Assembly: GCF_013408795.1 (NCBI RefSeq)
Contig: NZ_JACCCC010000001.1
Coordinates: 3,596,001 to 3,660,000 of the forward strand
Reading direction: 5' to 3'
Origin: Spinactinospora alkalitolerans
GTDB taxonomy: Bacteria; Actinomycetota; Actinomycetes; Streptosporangiales; Streptosporangiaceae
Length of the DNA: 64,000 bases
Part shown: piece after piece, positions 16,154 to 23,759 of the stretch
Position numbering within the stretch: the first letter of the stretch is position 1
How the letters are laid out: each line of letters begins with the position of its first letter
Position numbers and translations under genes: made by a program
Notes under the pieces: model-generated
What the model saw: the letters and a program-made list of their open reading frames with translations, nothing else
What the model was told of the DNA's origin: nothing
The model's database searches: none

Positions 16154-16930
16154 TCATGCGGCGCGGGCGACGACGCGCCTGAGCGGGAGCGGGAGGCGAC
16201 GCCCCGGACGCACCCAGGAGGCGGCGAGGGAGCGCCGGGCCGATCGGAGGCGCTCGTCGTCGACGCCCGGCAGGTAGAGGCTCTCCAACAGCAGCGATGC
16301 GTCCGCGGAGGTCTCCATACCCAGCCGGAAGACGCGCCGCTCGTCCGAGAGGACCGTGAAGCCGTGCGACCGCAGTACCCCCGCCGCACCGTCGCAGGCC
16401 TCCGGGTTGGGCCACGGCAGCCGGAGGGTGCCCACGGAGCCCAGCACGCGCGCCCAGTCGAGCATCCCGGAGGGGGACCATCCCAGGCCGGCCGGTGTCA
16501 GCGACGCGATCACCGCACCGGGCCGCAGAACCCGTTTCACCTCGTCCAGCACGGCATCGAGCGGGGTCACGACCTGCAGGCACATCGCGGCGCACACCGC
16601 AGCCACCGTCGCGTCGGCGAAGGGCAGCGCGGCCGCGTCGCCGAGGACGAGGGGCCGCCGCCCGCCGGCGGCGGCGCACGCGAGCTCCGCCGCGGAGGAG
16701 TCCACCCCCGCCCAGCGGGGCGCGGACGGCTCGCCCCGCGCGCCGAATTCGCCGCGGGTGGGGGCCGACCCGCAGGCCAGATCGAGGACCACGCCGGGAG
16801 TACGACGGAGCGGCTCCGCGAGCCACGTGTAGGGGGACGCGTCGGCGCGGCGGAGCAGGCGTTCGGTCACGGCGGTTCGCGAACCGTGGAACTCCGCCAG
16901 GAAACGCCGCCATTCGTTCTCGCTCGGCAC
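16154..16930 (-). CDS. Class I SAM-dependent methyltransferase
   Basis: Cytoplasmic enzyme of 258 aa. The SAM-binding motif I is VVLDLACGSAPTRGEF (about residue 47), motif II acidic residue in WAGVDSSAAEL, and the methyltransferase-11 pattern LVLGDAAALPFADATVAAVC, with VLRPGAVIASLTP later. The C-terminal third is Arg- and Leu-rich with no recognised substrate domain. It lies downstream of the Crp-type gene on the same strand with 72 bases between, so they may be co-transcribed. The substrate is unknown; a second methyltransferase lies in the radical SAM operon nearby. Confidence 0.85.
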   Translation of the reverse strand: MPSENEWRRFLAEFHGSRTAVTERLLRRADASPYTWLAEPLRRTPGVVLDLACGSAPTRGEFGARGEPSAPRWAGVDSSAAELACAAAGGRRPLVLGDAAALPFADATVAAVCAAMCLQVVTPLDAVLDEVKRVLRPGAVIASLTPAGLGWSPSGMLDWARVLGSVGTLRLPWPNPEACDGAAGVLRSHGFTVLSDERRVFRLGMETSADASLLLESLYLPGVDDERLRSARRSLAASWVRPGRRLPLPLRRVVARAA

Positions 16931-17002
16931 CCCGGCTCCCTTCGTCGTTATCGCCGCGTCCCGGCGCGACCGCGGGCGGTGCCGCGGACGGCGGGGCTGA
17001 GG

Positions 17003-17716
17003 CTATCCGGCCCGCCGCGCCAGCGCCGCGCGGTCGACGATGTCGATCGCGGAGTAGCGCAGCGCGATCAGCCCGTCCTTCTCCAGCTCCTTGAGCACCT
17101 TGTTCAACGAGGGGCGCCGGACGCCGAGCATCGCGGCCAGCGTCCGCTGCGGGAGGGCGACGCCCTGCTCGCTCTCCTCGTCCAGCAGGAGCTGCGCGGC
17201 CTGCTGGACGAGGGAGCGGCCGAGCAGGCCGATGATCCGCATGTGGCTGGTGTTCAACCGCTGGGCCACGCTGGACAGCCAGCGCCGGGCGATCGGGGGG
17301 CGGGTGGCCAGCAGCCGCTCGAAGTCCTCGCGTTCGAGGTGCAGCAGTTCCACGTCGTCCAGGGCCCGGGCGGTGTAGGGCAGGGGCATGTCGAGCAGCA
17401 GCTGGATGTCGCCGTCGACGTCTCCGTCGTGCAGGATCTGCACGACCACGCGCCTGGCCCCGGATCCCGCGAGCAGTTCCAGCCGTCCCGAGCGCACGAT
17501 CCACACGCTCGGCCGGGTGCGCCCGTCGCCGTAGGCCACCGCGCCGCGCGGGACGGTCCGGCGGTGCAGGGTCGCGGCGAGGGCCGAGACGTCCTCGGGG
17601 GCGAGCGGAGCGGACTCCCCCCGCCCGACGCAGCGGGCCACCCAAGCCGCCTCCTGCAACCGGAAATCGCCGTCCCCGCGGCCCAAGAGGTGCAGGGCCC
17701 GTTCCACCGCCGACAT
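17003..17716 (-). CDS. Crp/Fnr family transcriptional regulator
   Basis: Regulator of 237 aa. A cyclic-nucleotide-binding-type beta-barrel covers about residues 45-150 (WIVRSGRLELLAGSGARRVV, ILHDGDVDGDIQLLLDMPLP), a dimer helix follows, and the C-terminal winged helix contains RTLAAMLGVRRPSLNKVLKE. There is no N-terminal Cys cluster as in Fnr, so it is not an obvious iron-sulfur oxygen sensor. It is divergent from the VKOR-like/radical SAM genes and is a good candidate regulator for them. The ATG at 17716 follows GGGGAGGCGG. Confidence 0.88.
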   Translation of the reverse strand: MSAVERALHLLGRGDGDFRLQEAAWVARCVGRGESAPLAPEDVSALAATLHRRTVPRGAVAYGDGRTRPSVWIVRSGRLELLAGSGARRVVVQILHDGDVDGDIQLLLDMPLPYTARALDDVELLHLEREDFERLLATRPPIARRWLSSVAQRLNTSHMRIIGLLGRSLVQQAAQLLLDEESEQGVALPQRTLAAMLGVRRPSLNKVLKELEKDGLIALRYSAIDIVDRAALARRAG

Positions 17717-17958
17717 CCGCCTCCCCTTCCCCTGCTTCGTCCCGCCGCCGCGCCCATCGTCCCTGCGGCGCCCTCGGGCCTGCCTCGGCGCGCAGTCCCC
17801 GCGTCCCCGCGGGGAACCCGCTCGTGCCCAGAACCTACTCGACGGCCCGCCCTCCGGGGGGACGAAGCGCCCGGTCCGCCCGGACCGACCGCATCGGATG
17901 CCCGATGCATGTCGGCGCGCTCGTGATGGGCGGGGCGCGCTGGGTAGGCGCACACGCC

Positions 17959-18567
17959 ATGGGACGACACAAGAGCAGAGGCATCCGGGCGCATCAGGTC
18001 CGTCCACGTTTCGGCGGGGTGGGCCGGGACGCGCCCCCGCGCGCCGAGCGGCTCAGCGACGAACTGCGGCTGGGAGCGAGCCGCTCCGTCGTGCGCCGCC
18101 GCCGGATCGCCGGGCTGACCCTGGTTTCGGCGCTGGCCTACGGGGTGGTCGGCGCCTACCAGTTCGGGCTGGCGCCCGCGGTGCCCGAGCCGCCGCTTCC
18201 GTTGTTCGACGCCGACCGCGTGGACGCCAGCGGTGAGGCCTACGCGGTTCTGGACACGCCGGACGCGGCTCTGGGGCTCACCAGCGCGGGGATCACACTC
18301 GTGCTGGCCGGTATGAGCGGTGAGCGCCGACGGGCCGAGCGGCCGTGGTTGACGCTGCTGTTCACCGGCAAGGTCGCGGCCGACGCCGCGGGGGCCGCCT
18401 ACCTCTTCGCCGAACAGGCCACCAGGCATCGGCGGTTGTGCTCCTGGTGCACCCTCGCCGCGGTCGCCAACATCGCGGCGCTGCCCATCGCCCTGGCGGA
18501 GGCGCGGGCCGCTCTCGGCGCGCTCCGCGGACGCGGTGCGCGCACGGCACGTTCCGGCGGGGAATGA
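17959..18567 (+). CDS. VKOR-like four-helix membrane protein with CxxC
   Basis: Membrane protein of about 203 aa (start uncertain; ATGs also at 17824, 17905 and 17926). Four helices are visible: IAGLTLVSALAYGVVGAYQF, ALGLTSAGITLVLAG, LLFTGKVAADAAGAAYLFAE and LAAVANIAALPIALAEA. The last is preceded by RRLCSWCTLAA, where CxxC sits at the membrane face as in vitamin K epoxide reductase/DsbB-type thiol oxidoreductases. The separate loop Cys pair of bacterial VKORs is not seen, so it may be a divergent relative. It lies 196 bases before the radical SAM gene on the same strand. Confidence 0.6.
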   Translation: MGRHKSRGIRAHQVRPRFGGVGRDAPPRAERLSDELRLGASRSVVRRRRIAGLTLVSALAYGVVGAYQFGLAPAVPEPPLPLFDADRVDASGEAYAVLDTPDAALGLTSAGITLVLAGMSGERRRAERPWLTLLFTGKVAADAAGAAYLFAEQATRHRRLCSWCTLAAVANIAALPIALAEARAALGALRGRGARTARSGGE

Positions 18568-18763
18568 ATGTCACCGGGCGGACAATCCCGTCCGCCCCCC
18601 GGTCGCCGGTGCGGTGGACTCGGCGCATCCGTGCGGACGGGCGCCCCTTGGCGCGGCCGTGCCCGCAGGAGAACGGGGACGGGGCACCGCGCGCCGGAGA
18701 CGGGGCTGCGAGGACGGTTGCCGAGGGACGTCGAAGACGGTGAGGCCGAGAGGCGGAGAGGCG

Positions 18764-20596
18764 GTGCACGTGGTCCAGGGAGAACGCGATCGCGACGAGG
18801 TGTTCGTCGAGTACACCAAGAGCGTCTGCCCGATGTGCAAGGTCGTGGTGGACGCGCAGGTCAACATCAGGGACAACAAGGTTTACCTGCGCAAGCGGTG
18901 CAGGGAGCACGGCTGGTTCGAGGCGCTGGTCTACGGCGACGCGCAGGCCTACACGGAGCTGTCGCGGTTCAACAAGCCGGGCACGCTCCCGCTGGCGTTC
19001 CAGACCGAGGTCAGGGACGGCTGCCCGTCGGACTGCGGGCTGTGCCCGGAGCACAAGCAGCACGCCTGCCTGGGCATCATCGAGGTCAACACCGGCTGCA
19101 ACCTGGACTGCCCGATCTGCTTCGCCGATTCGGGGCATCAGGGAGGCACCGCGGCGCGCAGCGCCTCGGTTGAGGGTGGTGGTGGGCGACGGGCAGAAGA
19201 GGCGGCGGCGCGCAGCGCCTCGGTTGAGGGTGGTGGTGGGCGACGGGCAGAAGAGGCGGCGGCGCGCAGCGCCTCGGTTGAGGGTGGTGGTGGGCGACGG
19301 GCAGAAGAGGCGGCGGCGCGCAGCGCCTCGGTTGAGGGTGGTGGTGGGCGACGGGCGGGCTATTCGATCACCCACCAGCAGTGCGAGCTGATGCTCGACA
19401 CCTTCGTGGCGGCCGAGGGCGAACCCGAGGTGGTGATGTTCTCCGGCGGGGAGCCGACCATCCACAAGAACATCCTGGACTTCATCGACCTCGCCCAGCA
19501 GCGCCCGATCAAGGTCGTCAACCTCAACACCAACGGCATCCGGCTGGCCACCGACGAGCGCTTCGTCGCCGCGCTCGGCGAGCGCAACGGCCGCAACGGC
19601 ACCTCGGTCAACGTCTACCTGCAGTTCGACGGCTTCGACGAGGCCACCCACCGCGCCATCCGCGGCAGGGACCTGCGCGAGCACAAGCGGCGGGCGCTGG
19701 ACAACTGCGCCGAGGCCGGGCTCACGGTCACCCTGGTCGCCGCCGTCGAGCGCGGCCTCAACGACCACGAGGTCGGCGACATCATCCGCTTCGGCATCGA
19801 CCATCCGGCGGTGCGGTCGGTGTCCTTCCAGCCGGTCACCCACTCCGGGCGGCACGTGGAGTTCGACCCGCTCACCCGGCTGACCAACTCCGACGTGATC
19901 GAACTGGTCAACGAGCAGTGCCCCGACTGGTTCCGGCCCGGCGACTTCTTCCCCGTGCCCTGCTGCTTCCCGACCTGCCGCTCCATCACCTACCTCCTGG
20001 TGGACCGCAAGCCCGAGCGGACCGACGTGGTGCCGATCCCGCGGCTGATCGACATCGACGACCACCTCGACTACGTCAGCAACCGCGTCCTGCCCGACCC
20101 GGGGCTGCGCTCCGCCCTGGAGAAGCTGTGGAGCGCGTCGGCTTTCATGGGCGCCCCCGCCACCATGGCGAGCCTGGAGACCGCCACCGCGGCGGCCGAG
20201 TGCGAGGCGTGCGGGATCGATCTGCCCGAGGCGGCCAAGGACCTCGGGGACCGGGCGTTCATGATCGTCGTCCAGGACTTCCTGGATCCCTACACGCTCA
20301 ACGTCAAGCAGCTCATGAAGTGCTGCGTCGAGGAGATCACCCCGGACGGCAGGATCATCCCCTTCTGCGCCTACAACTCGGTGGGCTACCGCGAGCAGGT
20401 GCGCGCGCAGATGTCGGGCGTGGAGGTCGCCGACGTCGTCCCCAACGCCCGCGAGTTGGCCGATGTGACCGTCGAGTCGCCGTACGGGTCGCGCATCGCC
20501 CGGAACGCCCTCGACGGGGACGGAGCGGGCGCCTCCGGCGGCACCGGCATCGCACCGGATTCCACCAACGTGGGCGGGAAGGCGGTGGAGCCGTGA
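18764..20596 (+). CDS. Radical SAM protein of the COG1964 (Tes-like) group with internal tandem repeat
   Basis: Enzyme of 610 aa. An N-terminal zinc-ribbon-like part has VCPMCKVVV and RCREHGWFEAL; a Cys-rich bridge CGLCPEHKQHAC precedes the 4Fe-4S motif CNLDCPIC (Cys112, 116, 119), followed by VVMFSGGEPT, the SAM-binding GGE motif. C-terminal Cys motifs include CEACGID and LMKCCVEEI. This architecture matches COG1964 proteins, which include the archaeal tetraether synthase Tes; the bacterial reaction is not established. Between the cluster and GYSITHQQCE lies a 69-residue in-frame repeat (19148-19354). The GTG start follows GGAGAGG. The next gene starts in its stop codon (GTGA). Confidence 0.85.
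   Translation: MHVVQGERDRDEVFVEYTKSVCPMCKVVVDAQVNIRDNKVYLRKRCREHGWFEALVYGDAQAYTELSRFNKPGTLPLAFQTEVRDGCPSDCGLCPEHKQHACLGIIEVNTGCNLDCPICFADSGHQGGTAARSASVEGGGGRRAEEAAARSASVEGGGGRRAEEAAARSASVEGGGGRRAEEAAARSASVEGGGGRRAGYSITHQQCELMLDTFVAAEGEPEVVMFSGGEPTIHKNILDFIDLAQQRPIKVVNLNTNGIRLATDERFVAALGERNGRNGTSVNVYLQFDGFDEATHRAIRGRDLREHKRRALDNCAEAGLTVTLVAAVERGLNDHEVGDIIRFGIDHPAVRSVSFQPVTHSGRHVEFDPLTRLTNSDVIELVNEQCPDWFRPGDFFPVPCCFPTCRSITYLLVDRKPERTDVVPIPRLIDIDDHLDYVSNRVLPDPGLRSALEKLWSASAFMGAPATMASLETATAAAECEACGIDLPEAAKDLGDRAFMIVVQDFLDPYTLNVKQLMKCCVEEITPDGRIIPFCAYNSVGYREQVRAQMSGVEVADVVPNARELADVTVESPYGSRIARNALDGDGAGASGGTGIAPDSTNVGGKAVEP
19148..19354 (+). repeat. 54-bp in-frame tandem repeat inside the radical SAM gene (3.8 copies)
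   Basis: Copies begin at 19148, 19202, 19256 and 19310; the period is exactly 54 bases and the copies are essentially identical, apart from the first codon of copy 1 (ACC for GCG) and truncation of copy 4 after 45 bases. Each encodes AAARSASVEGGGGRRAEE. The period is a multiple of three, so the frame survives any number of copies. There are no spacers, so it is not a CRISPR. It lies 29 codons after the last cluster cysteine. Confidence 0.95.
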
Positions 20597-21414
20597 GCAC
20601 CGGTCCCCTCTCCCCCGTCCCCGCCGACCCCGACGAGGTCAAATCCTGCTGCACGGCCGCCTACGGCGGCGACGCCGTCGCACTGCTGCTCGGGGACTCC
20701 TACCACCCGGGCGGCCTCGCGCTCACCCGTCGGCTCGCCGACGCCCTGGCGCTGGCCGGGGACCGGACGGTGCTCGACGTCGCCTCGGGGCCGGGGGCCA
20801 CGGCGCGGCTCCTGGCGATCGAACACGGCGTGCTGGTCCACGGCGTGGACCTCGGCGAGGAGACGCTGCGGGCGGCCCGGGCGAGGACCGCCGAAGCGGG
20901 CCTGTCGGACCGGGTCCGCTTCCACCTCGGTGACGCCGAGCGCCTGCCGCTCCCCGACGCCGCCTGCGACGCGCTGGTCTGCGAGTGCGCCTTCTGCACC
21001 TTCCCCGACAAGGCCGCCGCGGCGGCGGAGTTCGCCCGCGTACTGCGCCCCGGCGGCCGCGTCGGCATCACCGATGTCACCGTCTCCCCCGGCGGCCTCC
21101 CCGATGAGCTGGCGGGGATCGCCGGATGGGTGGCCTGCATCGCCGACGCCCGGCCGGCCGCCGACTACGGCCGGCTGCTGGAGGGCGCGGGCCTGCGGCC
21201 GATCCGCGAGGAGCGGCACGACGCCGCGGTCGCCCGGATGATCGACCAGATCGACGCCCGGATGCGGGTGCTCGCCATGACCGCCCCGGACCGGCTGTCG
21301 GCGGCCGGGGTCGTCCCCGACGCGGTCGGCCCGTACCTGGAGGCCGCCCGCCGCGCGGTGGAGGAGGGGGCGATCGGCTACGCGCTGCTGGTCGCGGAGA
21401 AGCCCGCGGGGTGA
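20593..21414 (+). CDS. Class I SAM-dependent methyltransferase coupled to the radical SAM gene
   Basis: Enzyme of 273 aa. SAM-binding motif TVLDVASGPGATARLLA (about residue 62), acidic VHGVDLGEETL, and LGDAERLPLPDAACDALVCE. Two cysteine sites stand out: KSCCTAAYGG near the N-terminus and CECAFCTFPDK after motif IV, a distribution reminiscent of ArsM-type arsenite methyltransferases, although the third conserved cysteine site of that family is not clear. The GTG overlaps the radical SAM stop (GTGA), so the proteins are made together and probably act on the same molecule. It ends 13 bases from the convergent DUF1989 gene. Confidence 0.85.
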   Translation: MSTGPLSPVPADPDEVKSCCTAAYGGDAVALLLGDSYHPGGLALTRRLADALALAGDRTVLDVASGPGATARLLAIEHGVLVHGVDLGEETLRAARARTAEAGLSDRVRFHLGDAERLPLPDAACDALVCECAFCTFPDKAAAAAEFARVLRPGGRVGITDVTVSPGGLPDELAGIAGWVACIADARPAADYGRLLEGAGLRPIREERHDAAVARMIDQIDARMRVLAMTAPDRLSAAGVVPDAVGPYLEAARRAVEEGAIGYALLVAEKPAG

Positions 21415-21427
21415 GCCGCCGCAGGAC

Positions 21428-22279
21428 TCAGGAGGACCGGTCGGCCCATTCGGGGCGGTGGATGCCGTGCAGGCCGGCGTAGGCGGCGCGGGCCGGCGGG
21501 GCCCACCCCTCCAGCAGCTCCGGCGCGGGCCGGTGGACCTCGACGGCCAGGGGGCGGCACACCTCCAGGGGGTCGCGGGCGTCGGGGCCCCACAGGTCGA
21601 CCGACAGGTCGCCGCCCGGGCAGGTGGACAGCGCCATCAGCAGGTCGATCTCGGCGAAGAACTCGATGTGGTCGCCGGGACGGGCCGGGCTGGCCTTCAT
21701 GAAGTAGCGGTCCTCGTCGTTGAGGCCGGTGCACTGGAAGACGTTGAGCACGTCGTGCACGTCGAACTCGGTCAGCCCGTAGGGCAGGACCGCGCGGGTG
21801 AGGTTGGAGTGGCAGTGGAAGTCGAAGTCCTCGCCGGTGAGCATCCGGTTGACGTAGGGGTCGCAGCGGGTGCCGAGCAGGTCGTGCACCCGGCCGCCCC
21901 GGTCGTCGACCCCGTAGTCGGCCAGCGAGTCGGCGGTGATGGTGGCCATGGGCCGCAGGAACGGCAGCGTGGACCACAGCCGGTCGAACGTGCTGACGTG
22001 CGCGGCCTGGAGCTGGCGGGTGCGCGAGGCCCACATGCGCTCGCGGGGGTCGTGCCGGTTCCACATGTTCAGGTCGCCCACCTGCGGGCCCTCGGGGGTG
22101 CGGATGCGGCACAGGTGGCCGGCCGGGACCTCCCAGGCGCGGCCGGAGCGGATGGGGACGGTGAAGCTCTGCACGAGTTCGCGTTCGCCGGTCGCCGCGC
22201 CCAGGCGCCGGTAGAAGTCGCGGTCGACGTCGAGCGCGCCGCCGGGGGCGGCCCGGTAGGCCGCGGCCGGTGTTCCCAT
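21428..22279 (-). CDS. DUF1989 (urea carboxylase-associated family) protein
   Basis: Protein of 283 aa with the DUF1989 pattern: VPAGHLCRIRTPEGPQVGDL, LWSTLPFLRPMATITADSL, HDLLGTRCDPYVNRML, NLTRAVLPYGL and FDVHDVLNVFQCTG, ending with LDLLMALSTCPGGDLS-like residues. Conserved Cys and His residues suggest a metal site. Relatives sit beside urea carboxylase or in amino-acid-derived pathways, but this one has no such partner here. AGGAG lies ten bases before the ATG. It converges on the methyltransferase gene with a 13-base gap. Confidence 0.85.
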   Translation of the reverse strand: MGTPAAAYRAAPGGALDVDRDFYRRLGAATGERELVQSFTVPIRSGRAWEVPAGHLCRIRTPEGPQVGDLNMWNRHDPRERMWASRTRQLQAAHVSTFDRLWSTLPFLRPMATITADSLADYGVDDRGGRVHDLLGTRCDPYVNRMLTGEDFDFHCHSNLTRAVLPYGLTEFDVHDVLNVFQCTGLNDEDRYFMKASPARPGDHIEFFAEIDLLMALSTCPGGDLSVDLWGPDARDPLEVCRPLAVEVHRPAPELLEGWAPPARAAYAGLHGIHRPEWADRSS

Positions 22280-22443
22280 GATCGATCAGCTCCTGTTCCG
22301 GGGCGGGTCCTGGCAACCGCTCCCTGTTGTACTCCGGTCGTGCTCCGCGTGCCACCCGCCTACCGGGGCTTGCGGGAGTTGCGTGGGAACGGCAGGCGGC
22401 TCGGGCCTGCTGCGGGGCGCGGTCGTCCGCGGTGCCGACGGGG

Positions 22444-23475
22444 TCAGGGCGGGTCGGCCGCGGCGATCCCGCGGTCGGCGAGGTAGGTCGCGATGGTCGT
22501 GCTGCTGAAGGGGGTCTCCGGCTCGCGGATGCGGCGGAAGAGCAGCTCGGCGGCGAACCGGCCCAGCGACGGGGTGTCGTAGCCGACCACCGTGACCGGG
22601 TAGGGCAGCAGGTGGGCGAACTCGAAGTCGTCGAACCCCGTCAGGCGCACCCGCGCGCCGCGCCGGACCACCTCGCCCACGGCGCCCGAGAGGATCCGGT
22701 TGTTGCCGCAGAGGACCGCCGTGGGCGGCGAGGCCGCGTCGAGCATGCGCGCGACGGCCTCGCCGGCCACATCGGGGGCGTCGAAGGGGGCCTCGACGAA
22801 CAGCGCCCGATCGGCCAGGCCCGCGGCTTCCAGCTCCTCGTGGGCGCCGATGCGGCGTTCGCGCATCGTCCAGGCGTTCAGCGAGTCGGTGACGATGCCG
22901 ATGCGGCTGTGCCCTTCGGCCAGCAGCCGCCGCACGGCCGTGCGCGCGCCTCCCCGGTTGTCGATGAGCACGGAGTCGCCGCCGAGGCCGGTCGGCGGCC
23001 GGTCGACGAACACCGCGGGGGTTCCCTGGTCGATCTCGGCGCGCAGGTAGGACTGGTCTTCGCCGGTGGGGACGATGATCAGGCCGTCGACCCGCCGCTG
23101 GCACAGGTCCGCCACGATCTCGGACTCCCGCCGGGCGTCCCAGCCCGAGCTGGCGGTGAAGAGCTGGGTGTCGAAGCGCTGGGCGACCCGGGCGGCGGCT
23201 GCGGCGATGGTGGAGTAGAACGGGTTGGCCAGGTCCAGGATGACGAGCCCGATCGTGGCGGTGCTGCGGCCGCTGCGCAGGCTCGCGGCCACGCTGTTGC
23301 GCCGGAACCCCAGCTCCCGCATTGCCGCCCCGACCCGCTCGGCCAGCTCCGGGTCCACCGTGGAGACCCCGTTGGCGACGCGGGACACGGTCTTGATGCT
23401 CACGCCCGCCGAGCGTGCGACGTCGACCATGGTGGGTCGGCGCGTGCGCCTGGGTGCGGGGTCTCGGTCGTTCAT
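22444..23475 (-). CDS. LacI family transcriptional regulator
   Basis: Repressor of 343 aa. The N-terminal helix-turn-helix reads TMVDVARSAGVSIKTVSRVA with the hinge ASLRSGRSTATIGLV, followed by a periplasmic-binding-type effector domain (DLANPFYSTIAAAAARVAQR, IIVPTGEDQ, GFDDFEFAHLLPYPVTVV). It is divergent from manA and the sugar ABC operon. Two LacI-type palindromes centred on AACGTT lie in the 284-base gap, so it likely represses both itself and that operon, with a sugar as effector. Confidence 0.92.
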   Translation of the reverse strand: MNDRDPAPRRTRRPTMVDVARSAGVSIKTVSRVANGVSTVDPELAERVGAAMRELGFRRNSVAASLRSGRSTATIGLVILDLANPFYSTIAAAAARVAQRFDTQLFTASSGWDARRESEIVADLCQRRVDGLIIVPTGEDQSYLRAEIDQGTPAVFVDRPPTGLGGDSVLIDNRGGARTAVRRLLAEGHSRIGIVTDSLNAWTMRERRIGAHEELEAAGLADRALFVEAPFDAPDVAGEAVARMLDAASPPTAVLCGNNRILSGAVGEVVRRGARVRLTGFDDFEFAHLLPYPVTVVGYDTPSLGRFAAELLFRRIREPETPFSSTTIATYLADRGIAAADPP

Positions 23476-23562
23476 GGGATGGCTCCCTGTCCCTGGAGTG
23501 GTGCGCCGGCACGTTGCCTCCGGCCGGCCGGCGCCCCGCCGCCGAGCCCTCCGGTTCCCGCG

Positions 23563-23576
23563 AAATAACGTTGTCT
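23563..23576. promoter_or_regulatory. LacI operator, site 1
   Basis: AAATAACGTTGTCT, an imperfect palindrome around AACGTT, 87-100 bases upstream of the lacI start on its own side. It shares the run AACGTTGTCT with site 2. Confidence 0.6.
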
Positions 23577-23671
23577 CAGCTTATCCCGGAATCCGCGCAC
23601 CGGGCGGGTCTCGCGCGCGGGCGCGTCCGGAACATCCGCTCATTTGCGCAGTTGGGTATTGACTTTCCGCC

Positions 23672-23685
23672 GTGATGTGGATCAC
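23672..23685. promoter_or_regulatory. Crp-like binding site upstream of manA
   Basis: GTGATGTGGATCAC has the GTGA-N6-TCAC symmetry of a Crp site. It follows TTGACT (23659-23664) and precedes LacI site 2, so activation or catabolite control of the sugar operon is plausible. The Crp-type regulator at 17.0-17.7 kb is one candidate, unproven. Confidence 0.4.
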
Positions 23686-23692
23686 TCTGGCG

Positions 23693-23706
23693 AGGCAACG
23701 TTGTCT
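23693..23706. promoter_or_regulatory. LacI operator, site 2
   Basis: AGGCAACGTTGTCT, six of seven base pairs symmetric around CAACGTTG, 54-67 bases before the manA ATG. It is the better of the two matching sites and lies where it would block transcription of manA and the transporter genes. Confidence 0.65.
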
Positions 23707-23759
23707 TACGGTCGCCCATTAGCGGCCCAGTGGTCGTCTCGCAACGTGGAGGTTCGGGC

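Noticed and set aside
17804-17815. TCCCCGCGGGGA palindrome near the crp-type gene as an operator
   Set aside because: A 12-base G/C-only palindrome is expected by chance at this composition, and it does not look like a Crp site.
19148-19354. Possible CRISPR array
   Set aside because: The repeat is head-to-tail without spacers, is in frame with a protein and has no cas genes nearby.
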